DNA of 33,824 nt from Sphingobacteriia bacterium (GCA_009927275.1 RFNG01000118.1:1-33824), one strand, 5' to 3'; shown: positions 1 through 8,919, counted from the first letter of the stretch. A program made the numbers and translations. The notes: generated by a model from the letters alone, not told the origin.

Positions 1-442
1 ATCCGTTATTATTTCGACGTGCTTTAAAAAACGATTGTAGCAATTGTTTAGATTCAGTTTCTAAAATACCGGCAATGATTTCGGTTTTTGGATGCAATAA
101 TGACTGGTGTATGCTAAAACCCCGTTTAATATCGGATGCACCATATACCACGCGTTGAATTTGAGACCAAAACAAAGCTCCGGCACACATTACACAAGGC
201 TCGAGAGTTACATAGAGTGTACAATTTAAAAGGTATTTACTGTTTATACTATGAGATGCCGCTGTAATGGCCTGCATTTCTGCATGAGCGGTACAATCGC
301 ATAAACGTTGTGTTAAATTGTAGGCCCTAGCAATAATCTGATTGTTATTAACAATTATAGCTCCTACCGGAATTTCATTTTCATTAAATGCCTGATGCGC
401 TAAATTCAGAGCGAGTTTCATAAAGTGTTCATCAGAGTACAT
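1..442 (-). CDS. tadA: tRNA-specific adenosine deaminase / nucleoside deaminase (3' end truncated by window edge)
   Basis: Minus-strand translation from the ATG at 442 gives MYSDEHFMKLALNLAHQAFNENEIPVGAIIVNN...CTAHAEMQAI...TLYVTLEPCVMCAGAL, with the deaminase motifs HAE and PCxxC. Not in the ORF track because it is open at the window start. Confidence 0.9.
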   Translation of the reverse strand, partial: MYSDEHFMKLALNLAHQAFNENEIPVGAIIVNNNQIIARAYNLTQRLCDCTAHAEMQAITAASHSINSKYLLNCTLYVTLEPCVMCAGALFWSQIQRVVYGASDIKRGFSIHQSLLHPKTEIIAGILETESKQLLQSFFKARRNNNG

Positions 443-466
443 ATTATTTAAAAATGCGAATTAATA

Positions 467-835
467 TTAGGGAATATAAATGAGGGATTTAAAAAAGGTG
501 ATGCTATCCCGATCAATTACAGTAAGCGTAAAGTTTTTACTTCCTGATGAGTCTGGAATTAAACGGTAGATACCAAAGGGCTTGGCATGTACCTGGCTGT
601 GTTTAAAATCAACTTGAAACCAATTGAGGTGTTTAACAAACAATGTAGAATCAATATTGAAATAACGCATAGCATATTGAAAAGAGTCAGAATATACATA
701 CGTTTGAAAATTTAATTCTTGAATTTTTAAAACACTATTTCCGGTGCATCGCCTTTGACCAAATATAAAATAAACCAAAATTAAACCTAACACAAATCCA
801 AAACCAAATAATTTTAATCGGCGAATAAACGTCAT
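467..835 (-). CDS. Small N-terminal-TM protein, DUF4258-like
   Basis: 122 aa: MTFIRRLKLFGFGFVLGLILVYFIFGQRR then a short soluble domain (VYSDSFQYAMRYFNIDSTLFVKHL...VDFKHSQVHAKPFGIYRL). Layout resembles Bacteroidota DUF4258-type proteins. Confidence 0.6.
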   Translation of the reverse strand: MTFIRRLKLFGFGFVLGLILVYFIFGQRRCTGNSVLKIQELNFQTYVYSDSFQYAMRYFNIDSTLFVKHLNWFQVDFKHSQVHAKPFGIYRLIPDSSGSKNFTLTVIDRDSITFFKSLIYIP

Positions 836-1824
836 ACGGGTATATTATTTAATTGTAAAAGGAGTTGTGTACCGCACCTAAAGTGTGTTTTAGGACATGT
901 TGTATGTCCATGAATGCCACAGGGTTTACAGTTTAAATTAGAAACCTCAAAAATATATGAATTTTCAGAAAGGGGACCAAATCCAAAATCGGGTGTTGTA
1001 GAGCAGAAAAATGCTGAAACGGGAGCATTCATGGCAGATGCCAAGTGTAATGGTGCACTGTCGTTAACATAATTCATTTTGGCTTTGGATAGTAGTGCCG
1101 CAGATTGTAATAAACTTAATGTACCGCATAAATTAACGATATTTTTTTGAGTTTGTGTGAGTAATTCGCAGCGTTTATAATCTGCATGTCCTCCAATAAT
1201 ATAAACGGGAAGTAACGGAGACAATTTATTACATAGTTGAGTCCAGAATTCAAAAGGGGCTTGTTTGGTTTTCCAAACCGATGCCGGTGCAATTACATAA
1301 TAGGGTGTTTGTGTCCACTGTGCAATAGAATCATAAGTATCTGCATCTACATAAAGTTTAGGTTTACAATATTTAATATCTGAAAACTCATGAAGGGTTT
1401 CCATATACCGATGGGTTTCATGGATGCCTTTTTTAAATCGGTGATTTGCACAATAATGAAATAAAAAAGAAAGGGGATTTTGTTTAAACCCACAAATGTA
1501 TTTGGCATTTGAAAAACCAGCAATCAGACCGGAACTTACATGTCGGTGTAAATTAATAACCATATCAAAACCTTGATTTCGGATTTGAGCTATAAGTTGT
1601 ATTAAATGTTTAAATTTTTGAGAACCTTTATTCCAGGTCCAGCATTTAACGATAATCGGATGATTAAAAAAAAGGCTTTCATTTTCTGATTTTACTAAAA
1701 TATGGAGTTCAGCATGTGGATGGGATGTATGTATGCTTTCAATAAGGGTGCTGGCTAATATCGTATCTCCAATAAATGCGGTTTGTATGATTAGTATTTT
1801 ATGAAATTGAGTAATACTAGCCAT
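832..1824 (-). CDS. Glycosyltransferase family 9 / ADP-heptose:LPS heptosyltransferase-like protein
   Basis: MASITQFHKILIIQTAFIGDTILASTLIES...YYVIAPASVWKTKQAPFEFW...NYVNDSAPLHLASAMNAPVSAFFCSTTPDFGFGPL. Start moved in from the ORF-track start (1884) because the N-terminal 20 aa overlap miaE and do not fit the family. Confidence 0.85.
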   Translation of the reverse strand: MASITQFHKILIIQTAFIGDTILASTLIESIHTSHPHAELHILVKSENESLFFNHPIIVKCWTWNKGSQKFKHLIQLIAQIRNQGFDMVINLHRHVSSGLIAGFSNAKYICGFKQNPLSFLFHYCANHRFKKGIHETHRYMETLHEFSDIKYCKPKLYVDADTYDSIAQWTQTPYYVIAPASVWKTKQAPFEFWTQLCNKLSPLLPVYIIGGHADYKRCELLTQTQKNIVNLCGTLSLLQSAALLSKAKMNYVNDSAPLHLASAMNAPVSAFFCSTTPDFGFGPLSENSYIFEVSNLNCKPCGIHGHTTCPKTHFRCGTQLLLQLNNIPV

Positions 1825-2401
1825 GAATTTGTTCACTTTTTCCGTATTGTGTAATAATGGACGATTCAAATGCAATCCACTCATTCCAACGTTTTGTTAC
1901 ATCCATGCTTGGTGGTGCATATGTATGTGCAAATTCTATAAACCGGGTGTAATGATGGGCCTCGCTGATCATAAGTTCTTTGTAAAATGCAGCCAGTTCG
2001 CGGTCTTGCAATTGTTCAGAAAGACGTTTAAACCGTTCGCAGCTTCGTGCCTCTATCATGGCAGCAAAAAGAAGACGCTCTATGAGCACAAACTCACGTT
2101 TTAACCCCTTTTTTACACACTGCATTAATGTGTTTACATAATTATCTTTTCGTTCAAAGCCCAGTACTAAGTTTCGTTTTTTAATTTCATTTAAAACTCG
2201 CTCAAAATGTTCGAGCTCTTCACGTGCAATTTGAATGAGCGCCGTAACCAATTCAATATGTTCGGGCCATCCAATAATGATACTTAGGGCATGGCTGGCA
2301 GCTTTTTGTTCACAATAGGCATGGTCGGTGAGTAATTCACCTAAATGGCCTTCCGCTTTTTTTGCCCATGTGTCGTCTGTTAATAGTTTAAGCCCAAGCA
2401 T
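1817..2401 (-). CDS. miaE: tRNA-(ms2io6A)-hydroxylase
   Basis: Di-iron ferritin-like protein: DHAYCEQKAASHALSIIIGWPEHIELVTALIQIAREELEHFERV...ARSCERF...ISEAHHYTRFIEFA. Confidence 0.9.
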   Translation of the reverse strand: MLGLKLLTDDTWAKKAEGHLGELLTDHAYCEQKAASHALSIIIGWPEHIELVTALIQIAREELEHFERVLNEIKKRNLVLGFERKDNYVNTLMQCVKKGLKREFVLIERLLFAAMIEARSCERFKRLSEQLQDRELAAFYKELMISEAHHYTRFIEFAHTYAPPSMDVTKRWNEWIAFESSIITQYGKSEQIHG

Positions 2402-2407
2402 GCGTAA

Positions 2408-3139
2408 ATGTCGTATTTTTTAATTAATTTGTTAGGCATGGGAATGTTATATTTAATACCAGTACCATTACATGAAGGGGATGGTATGTATTTAAATGCT
2501 GTTATTCAAAATAAAGTAAAAACCTGCTTTAATGTAATTGCTGAAAGTGTAAAAATGGCTAAACGGCATTTAAACTTTTATGGACATTTACAGATTCAAA
2601 ATGTGCACATACATATCTTAAATGAACATACACCTGAATTTGAACGTGCCGTTTGGATTCAAGATATTAAAAATCACAATCACGATTGGATTTTAATGAG
2701 TGATGCAGGTTGTCCAGCTATTGCAGATCCCGGCACAGAACTGGTTATGGAAGCGCATCGCTATGGCTTACAGGTAAAAACCCTGGGCGTGCCCAGTGCC
2801 ATTACAATGGCTGTAATGTTAAGCGGCCTCTCAGGACAGCGCTTTTGGTTTGAAGGGTATTTACCAGCCGAAACCTTAAAACGCCCGAGCCGAATTAAAT
2901 TTCTTGAACGGCAATCGGAAAAAGAACATAACGCTGTTTTTTGTATTGAAACACCTTACCGAAATGCATCTTTGCTAAAGGATTTTTTATTGCATTTAAA
3001 ACCGCAAACCAGATTATTTATTGGATATCATTTGGGAAGCTCATCTGAACTTATTAAAACGCAAAGTATTTCAGATTGGAAACGTTCAAATTTTGCGTTT
3101 AAGGAAAAAGCCCCCTGTGTTTTCGGATTTAAGGCATGA
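2408..3139 (+). CDS. Tetrapyrrole methylase-family SAM-dependent methyltransferase (RsmI-like)
   Basis: LYLIPVPLHEGDG..., WILMSDAGCPAIADPGTELVMEAHRYGLQVKTLGVPSAITMAVMLSGLSGQRFWFEGYLP. The true start may be M11 or M13 (2438 or 2444). Confidence 0.85.
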   Translation: MSYFLINLLGMGMLYLIPVPLHEGDGMYLNAVIQNKVKTCFNVIAESVKMAKRHLNFYGHLQIQNVHIHILNEHTPEFERAVWIQDIKNHNHDWILMSDAGCPAIADPGTELVMEAHRYGLQVKTLGVPSAITMAVMLSGLSGQRFWFEGYLPAETLKRPSRIKFLERQSEKEHNAVFCIETPYRNASLLKDFLLHLKPQTRLFIGYHLGSSSELIKTQSISDWKRSNFAFKEKAPCVFGFKA

Positions 3140-3164
3140 TACTATAGTCTTGAAAATGAACATT

Positions 3165-3198
3165 TTGCCTGATAATAGGCATTTTTTTTGTATATTTG
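3165..3198 (+). promoter_or_regulatory. Bacteroidota-type promoter upstream of the exopolysaccharide operon
   Basis: TATATTTG (3191-3198) matches TAnnTTTG exactly; TTG at 3165-3167 lies 23 nt upstream as a possible -33 element; ATG at 3204. Confidence 0.45.
3166..3189 (+). terminator. Weak intrinsic terminator after the RsmI-like gene
   Basis: TGCCT-GATAAT-AGGCA followed by 8 T; only a 5-bp stem. Confidence 0.4.
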
Positions 3199-3203
3199 TA
3201 TTA

Positions 3204-3971
3204 ATGATGAATATGCGTTTTTTTACAGCATTAAGTGTTTTGGTATTGTTTTCGTCTTGCAAATATTTCAGGCCTAATTTAATGTTAAAAACCGAAAAGC
3301 ATTTTGTGTTTGATACCATATCAAAACCCGAATCAATGGCAGATTATAAAATTGCCTGTAACGATCAAATTGAATACCGCATTGCATCCAACAATGGTTA
3401 TCGATTAGTTGACATTAAAGATATGAACTTGCTTAATAACCGCTCTGAATTAATTGCAACCGTAGAATCAGATGGTTATATTAAATTTCCACTTATCGGC
3501 AGGGTAAAGTTAGAGGGATTTACAATTCGTGAAGCTGAAAAACAATTGGAAGAACTATTTTCTAAATATTATGTAGACCCCTTTGTTAATATTAGAGTTA
3601 CCAGTAAACGGGTAATTGTTTTTCCAGGAAGTGCCGGATTAGCTAAAGTTATTCTATTGCCTTATAATAATATGACTCTTTTGGAAGTTATTGCAATGGC
3701 GGGGGGAATTTCTGAAGACGGTAAAGCATATAACATAAAATTAATTCGGTCTGAAAATAACAAAGCTGCAAAAACCTATATCTATAAAATGGATTTGTCA
3801 ACGATAAACGGTGCACAAATAGGAAAACTGGTGGTACAGGCGGGTGATGTCATTTATGTTGAACCTTTCAATCGTCCAATTGTACTTTTAAATCGTGAAA
3901 TAACACCTTTATTAACGCTTTTTACTACTGTGTTTTTACTCATGTATCAGGTGGTTAATTTATCTAAATGA
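3204..3971 (+). CDS. Polysaccharide biosynthesis/export lipoprotein (Wza-like)
   Basis: From the ATG at 3204: MMNMRFFTALSVLVLFSSCKYF (lipobox-like SSC), then YRLVDIKDMNLLNN...VESDGYIKFPLIGRVKLEGFTIREAEKQLEELFSKYYVDPFVNIRV (Poly_export), SLBB-like region and C-terminal TM. The ORF-track start (3021) overlaps the upstream gene. Confidence 0.87.
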   Translation: MMNMRFFTALSVLVLFSSCKYFRPNLMLKTEKHFVFDTISKPESMADYKIACNDQIEYRIASNNGYRLVDIKDMNLLNNRSELIATVESDGYIKFPLIGRVKLEGFTIREAEKQLEELFSKYYVDPFVNIRVTSKRVIVFPGSAGLAKVILLPYNNMTLLEVIAMAGGISEDGKAYNIKLIRSENNKAAKTYIYKMDLSTINGAQIGKLVVQAGDVIYVEPFNRPIVLLNREITPLLTLFTTVFLLMYQVVNLSK

Positions 3972-3977
3972 TAATGC

Positions 3978-6386
3978 ATGTTAAACCCTCAAGTAGAATC
4001 AACCAATTTTAAAATTAAAGATGCCACAACAAAAGATTTTGATATCGGTGTATTTTTAGTACTGTTATTTAAATCAAAATGGCTTATTGGTAGTTATTTT
4101 TTTATTGTATTTTCAGTTGTATTTTTTTATTTACGATACAGCCAAACCATTTATGAATCTAAATCTGTATTGCAACTGGATGAGGGCGACGCAATGAGTG
4201 ATGTTATTCAACAAACAAAATTAAATACGGCAGATAATATTTTAGCTAAAACCACCGAGCAGATTCGCTCAAGACAATTTTTAAAACGCGTCGTTGATAA
4301 ATTAGATATTGGCATTACGTATCATTCTGAGGGTACGTTCAAGAGCAATGAGTTATATTTAGCTAATCCTTACAGGGTTTTAATTCATGTTAAAGACCCT
4401 CGGGTGTATCAGTGTAAATGTTATATCTCATTTAATGAATCGCTTAGCCAATGTAAATTATCTTGCCCCGATTTTGAATGTAATATTGTTCCGGGACAAT
4501 GGACACGTAACCGGTACATGGATATTCAGGTGTTTTTTCCTGCCAATGTTAATTTACAAGAACTAAAGTCTTTTTTTAAGAATGCCCCAAGATTGTATTT
4601 TAAAGTTACTGAAAGTGAAATTATGGCCGGCTTAATTCAAAGCCGCTTAGAAATTAAACCATTAAATGCTCAGGCAAAAACATTACAGCTAAAGTACAGA
4701 GATATTAATGCCCAAAAATCCTCTGATGTAGTTAATACAATTTCTGCAGAATATTTAATTTATGATGTGGACCGAAAAAGCGAAAGTTCAAAAAACATTT
4801 TAAGTTTTGTTAATACCCAATTGGATGTTGTGTTTGCAGAGTTGAAAAAAACCGAAAATGATCTTCAAAATTTTCAGTTTAATAATAAACTTTCAGACAA
4901 AGACGTATTAAAGTCACTACGGCTTGGACAGTTTTCTAACATTGAAGATCAATTAACTCAAATTCAATTTAACGAACGAATGCTGGATGATATAATCCGC
5001 AATTTGCAGCAAAATAATGCATCTGATAATTATAGGTTGTTGTCATTAATTTCAGGTGCTGAAAATGAAAGTTCCATAAAAGACATTACTTCACAATTGC
5101 AAAAGTTACTTTCTGAAAAAGAAACACTTTTATATTCTTTAAAGCCCGATGCTGAGCAATTACGAATTATTAATCAGCGAATTGAAAAACAATCTACCTA
5201 TCTGTTAGAAAGTTTACAGTCCTTAAAATTGCGTTATAAAACCCAATATAAAAATTTACTCGAAAAATCGAGTAAAATACAAAATACTATTTCCACGCCT
5301 CCCGATCAGCAAATTGAATGGTCTCGTTTAAGCAGGTTATACACCATATCAGAAAAATACTATACCCTATTACTTGAAAAAAAGACCGAATATTCTATAT
5401 ATAAGGCCGGTTATGTATCTAAAAATACCATACTTGAAAAGCATAATGGCAGTGGCGTAAAATTTGCTCCCAGTAATCGGGATACCATTATCATTGGATT
5501 ATTGGTATTTGTTTTGCTGAGTGGTGGTACGGTTATGGTGCGGTATTTATTTCATGATAAAATTATTTCATTAGCGGATGTTACAAAGCACTCTACGGGT
5601 GATGTGGCGTTACTTGGAATTGTTCCAAAATATTCTAAACAAATTCCCCTTTCTCAGCTAATTGTTGATAAAAATCCGAAATCACTAATGAGTGAAGCCT
5701 TTAGGACTTTGCGTACAAATTTAAAATTTTTGGATTCAACGGAGGGTAGTAAAATTATATCCATTACCTCTACAATAAGTGGTGAAGGTAAAACCTTTGT
5801 GGCCATTAACATGGCTGGTATTTTAGCGTTTACAGACAAAAAGGTTGTTATTTTGGATTTAGACTTACGAAAACCAAAAATTCATAAGGGTTTTGGTGTT
5901 AAAAATGAAGTTGGAATGAGTACCATTTTAACCGGTTTAACGCCTTTACAAAGTTGTATCCAAAACAGCCCTATGGATAATTTAAAATTAATTACGGCTG
6001 GTCCGGTTCCACCTAATCCCTCGGAGCTGATAATTAGTGGAAAGCTTATTGAAATATTAGAAGAACTAAAAAAATCGTTTGACTACATTGTAATTGACAA
6101 TGCCCCAATTGGCTTGGTAACAGATGGAATTACAACCATTACAATTGCCGACTACCCCATATATGTTTTTAGAGCCGAATACTCCAGAAAACTTTTTACA
6201 CAAATATTAGATCGCTTAAAAAGCGAATCGGAGATTAGAAATTTATCTGTCGTTTTAAACGATGTGGATGTAAACCGCAGAGTATTTAGATATAATTATG
6301 GCTACGGATATGGCTACGGTTACGGTTACGGTTATGGTTACGGTTATGGTCAGGCCAGCGGTTATTATTATGAAGGAGATACGTAA
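3978..6386 (+). CDS. Wzc-like chain-length determinant / bacterial tyrosine kinase
   Basis: N-terminal Wzz domain with two TMs; kinase domain MSEAFRTLRTNLKF, Walker A STISGEGKTFVAINMAG, Walker A' VVILDLDLRKPKIH, Walker B YIVIDNAP; tyrosine-rich tail. Confidence 0.93.
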   Translation: MLNPQVESTNFKIKDATTKDFDIGVFLVLLFKSKWLIGSYFFIVFSVVFFYLRYSQTIYESKSVLQLDEGDAMSDVIQQTKLNTADNILAKTTEQIRSRQFLKRVVDKLDIGITYHSEGTFKSNELYLANPYRVLIHVKDPRVYQCKCYISFNESLSQCKLSCPDFECNIVPGQWTRNRYMDIQVFFPANVNLQELKSFFKNAPRLYFKVTESEIMAGLIQSRLEIKPLNAQAKTLQLKYRDINAQKSSDVVNTISAEYLIYDVDRKSESSKNILSFVNTQLDVVFAELKKTENDLQNFQFNNKLSDKDVLKSLRLGQFSNIEDQLTQIQFNERMLDDIIRNLQQNNASDNYRLLSLISGAENESSIKDITSQLQKLLSEKETLLYSLKPDAEQLRIINQRIEKQSTYLLESLQSLKLRYKTQYKNLLEKSSKIQNTISTPPDQQIEWSRLSRLYTISEKYYTLLLEKKTEYSIYKAGYVSKNTILEKHNGSGVKFAPSNRDTIIIGLLVFVLLSGGTVMVRYLFHDKIISLADVTKHSTGDVALLGIVPKYSKQIPLSQLIVDKNPKSLMSEAFRTLRTNLKFLDSTEGSKIISITSTISGEGKTFVAINMAGILAFTDKKVVILDLDLRKPKIHKGFGVKNEVGMSTILTGLTPLQSCIQNSPMDNLKLITAGPVPPNPSELIISGKLIEILEELKKSFDYIVIDNAPIGLVTDGITTITIADYPIYVFRAEYSRKLFTQILDRLKSESEIRNLSVVLNDVDVNRRVFRYNYGYGYGYGYGYGYGYGYGQASGYYYEGDT
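6297..6350 (+). repeat. Nine tandem hexanucleotide units TAYGGN encoding (Tyr-Gly)9
   Basis: tat ggc tac gga tat ggc tac ggt tac ggt tac ggt tat ggt tac ggt tat ggt, read directly; followed by QASGYYYEGDT. Confidence 0.97.
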
Positions 6387-6388
6387 TT

Positions 6389-6877
6389 ATGAATATTGAG
6401 CACACCCCCTTACAGGGACTTTTAATTATTGAGCCTGTCATTTTTAAAGACGCAAGAGGTTATTTTTTTGAAAGTTACAATCAGCAAAAATTAATTGAGG
6501 CTGTTTCCGGTTTAGATTTTGTTCAAGATAACCAATCGCTGTCCCAAAAAGGCGTTTTACGAGGTTTACATTTTCAGCATCCCCCATTTGCGCAAGGTAA
6601 ACTTGTACGTGTAATTAAAGGTTCAGTATTTGATGTTGCGGTGGATATTCGTAAAACATCTGCTACCTATGGGCAATGGTTTGGATTGGAATTATCTGAA
6701 ATAAATGCTAAAATGTTGTATGTGCCCCCTGGATTTGCTCATGGTTTTTTAACCCTTGAACACAATACAATTTTTTCTTACAAATGTACGTCCTACTATA
6801 ATGCTAATTCTGAAGATGCTATTATGTGGAATGATATGGTTTTAAAAATAACTGGCCGGTTACTGAAACTGTTTTAG
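6389..6877 (+). CDS. rfbC: dTDP-4-dehydrorhamnose 3,5-epimerase; C-terminus disrupted by apparent frameshift
   Basis: GLLIIEPVIFKDARGYFFESYNQQK...FVQDNQSLSQKGVLRGLHFQHPPFAQGKLVRVIKGSVFDVAVDIRKTSATYGQW...YVPPGFAHGFLTLE...SEDAIMWND. The last residues (MVLKITGRLLKLF) are off-frame. Confidence 0.92.
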   Translation: MNIEHTPLQGLLIIEPVIFKDARGYFFESYNQQKLIEAVSGLDFVQDNQSLSQKGVLRGLHFQHPPFAQGKLVRVIKGSVFDVAVDIRKTSATYGQWFGLELSEINAKMLYVPPGFAHGFLTLEHNTIFSYKCTSYYNANSEDAIMWNDMVLKITGRLLKLF

Positions 6878-6932
6878 TTCGGATAAAGATCAACGTGCCA
6901 AATCGTTTAAAACTTTTAATTCGCCCTTTTAA
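6841..6932 (+). other. rfbC: Out-of-frame remainder of rfbC C-terminus
   Basis: With one base restored near 6843-6851 and one near 6878-6881, the DNA reads LKINWPVTETVLVSDKDQRAKSFKTFNSPF* and stops at TAA 6930-6932. Confidence 0.85.
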
Positions 6933-8005
6933 TGAAGCTTGATGCGCATTTGTATATAAGTGTTTTTGTTATACTTGCTTTTTGTTTTTCTTTATTGTTT
7001 AATCATATTTTAATTCGCTTTTATCAAACTTTTGGAATTCGCATAAAAGAAATTGAACAAGAACGATGGAATCCAAATCAAAAGCCATCATTGGGTGGGA
7101 TTTCAATGTATTTAACATTTTTATTTAGTGTTATTTTTTTATTGTTTATGCCAAACAAAAACAATACACTAAATATATCATTATTAGGATTTTTAATTTC
7201 TGCAAGTTTAGCTTTTTTAATGGGATTTGCAGACGATGCCTATAATACACAACCCTTAATTAAATTTTTAAGTCAAGTTTTATGTGCCGTTATTCTTGCT
7301 TTTACAGGGCATTACGTGCAAATCTCATCACATCCCATTTTAAATTATTTGCTTACTATTTTTTGGGTGGTTTTTTTAATGAATGCATTTAATTTATTGG
7401 ATAATATGGACGGTATTGTTGCATTGGTAGCTTTAGTAATAACCGTTTGTTGTGCCTATGTTGTTTATTGCAGTTCAGGTATCTGGAATTATTTGTTTTT
7501 ATTAAATATTGGAATTATTGGTGCCGTTTCAGGATTTGTAATTTATAATTTTTATCCTTCACGTATTTTTATGGGTGACTCCGGCAGTCAATTTTTGGGA
7601 CTGTTTTATGCGGGTATGTCAATAGACTTATTTTTAAATATACCTAATGTATTACAGCATTTTGAAGCATACACTTGTGTAAAAACATTAGTTGCGACTG
7701 GATCTGTTTTTATTGCACCACTATCAGACACTGTCGTTGTAAGTTTAAATCGTATTATTAAAGGCAGTTCACCGTTTATTGGCGGCAAAGATCATACTAC
7801 ACATGCCTTTTATATGCGTGGATTTCGTGTGTCTTGGATTAGTATAATATACATGCTAATATCTATCATTGGTGTTTTATTAGCGTTGGCACTTAAATTT
7901 TCATGGTTTAACAATGCTTTACCAACAGCGCTTATTTTTGATCTTGTTATTTTTTTAGGTTTTTTTATAAATACCTTTCCCTTGAAAACGGGTTCAAATG
8001 TTTAA
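6932..8005 (+). CDS. MraY/WecA-like undecaprenyl-phosphate glycosyl-1-phosphate transferase
   Basis: Multi-TM with GFADDAYNTQPLIKFLSQ, NAFNLLDNMDGI, YNFYPSRIFMGDSGSQFLG and GGKDHTTHAFYMRG. Confidence 0.9.
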   Translation: MKLDAHLYISVFVILAFCFSLLFNHILIRFYQTFGIRIKEIEQERWNPNQKPSLGGISMYLTFLFSVIFLLFMPNKNNTLNISLLGFLISASLAFLMGFADDAYNTQPLIKFLSQVLCAVILAFTGHYVQISSHPILNYLLTIFWVVFLMNAFNLLDNMDGIVALVALVITVCCAYVVYCSSGIWNYLFLLNIGIIGAVSGFVIYNFYPSRIFMGDSGSQFLGLFYAGMSIDLFLNIPNVLQHFEAYTCVKTLVATGSVFIAPLSDTVVVSLNRIIKGSSPFIGGKDHTTHAFYMRGFRVSWISIIYMLISIIGVLLALALKFSWFNNALPTALIFDLVIFLGFFINTFPLKTGSNV

Positions 8006-8873
8006 TACCCATTACCGTTATACCTGGATTGTTTCATTATTTAAAATAGGCACATGGTATTTAGGTATTTTATGTATTACTAGTATTTTAGGTTTTTATT
8101 TTCCATTACCTACGCATAGCGAATATGCAGCAACAAATAGGTTTTTAACCTTATCAAAAACCAATCCTTTTGTTGAAACCAGTTTTTGCAACGAGCCTAT
8201 TCCCTTTTACCGGCCTAATGTTCAGCTTAGTTTTAACGCAGAATATAAAAAATTTAACTCAAATGAAACAATCCGCAGTATTAAATCGAAAGCGGATCAA
8301 TGGTTTCCAATATTAAAGCCCATTTTTTTAAATAACGGGCTATCCGAAGATTTAATTTATATCGTATTAGCTGAAAGTCAATTAAATAATTTAGTTTCAC
8401 CTGCAGGAGCAACTGGGTTTTGGCAATTTATGCCAACAACAGCAATGGCCTTAAACTTACAAATAGACAGTATCATTGATGAGCGTTTAAATCCGGTGGC
8501 ATCAACCTATGCGGTAACATCTTTTTTAAAAGAAGCGTATAAACGTTTTGGATCGTGGAGCCTTGCAGTAGCTTCTTATAATTTAGGTCAGGAAGGTTTA
8601 GAGCGCGAAATTTTAAAACAGGGCACTAAAGATTTTTATAAGTTGCGCTTAAATGTTGAAACTAAATCGTTTTTATTTAAAATTATTGCTTTTAAAACTT
8701 TATTTGAAAGTATAAATTATTCAAGTTCATCTCATTTATCAGTTAAGAAAATTAAAATTGATAAATCTGCAACTTTAATGGAAATTTGTGATACACATCA
8801 TTTAAATTTTGAAGATGTTCTTTTAAATAACCCATGGATTAAAATTCCATATTTAAAAGCTCGTAAAAAATGA
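7998..8873 (+). CDS. Lytic transglycosylase (SLT domain, MltD-like)
   Basis: LIYIVLAESQLNNLVSPAGATGFWQFMPTTAMALNLQID...ERLNPVASTYAVTSFLKEAYKRFGSWSLAVASYNLG; N-terminal TM; overlaps the upstream gene by 8 nt. Confidence 0.87.
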   Translation: MFNTHYRYTWIVSLFKIGTWYLGILCITSILGFYFPLPTHSEYAATNRFLTLSKTNPFVETSFCNEPIPFYRPNVQLSFNAEYKKFNSNETIRSIKSKADQWFPILKPIFLNNGLSEDLIYIVLAESQLNNLVSPAGATGFWQFMPTTAMALNLQIDSIIDERLNPVASTYAVTSFLKEAYKRFGSWSLAVASYNLGQEGLEREILKQGTKDFYKLRLNVETKSFLFKIIAFKTLFESINYSSSSHLSVKKIKIDKSATLMEICDTHHLNFEDVLLNNPWIKIPYLKARKK

Positions 8874-8919
8874 ATATTATATAATTTGCAGTAAAACTGA
8901 AAGTAAAGTTGGTAAGGTT

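Noticed and set aside
1823-2104. 93-aa plus-strand ORF opposite miaE
   Set aside because: Antisense to a clearly conserved miaE; no recognisable domain.
3021-3203. N-terminal 61-aa extension of the Wza-like ORF
   Set aside because: Overlaps the RsmI-like gene and crosses a terminator and promoter; a lipoprotein signal begins properly at 3204.
6297-6350. Tandem repeat considered as a CRISPR-like array
   Set aside because: 6-bp units with no spacers, in frame within the kinase tail; it is a coding microsatellite.
6841-6932. Programmed ribosomal frameshift in rfbC
   Set aside because: Two independent base losses would need two recoding events within about 35 nt, with no family precedent I know of; mutation or sequencing error is simpler.
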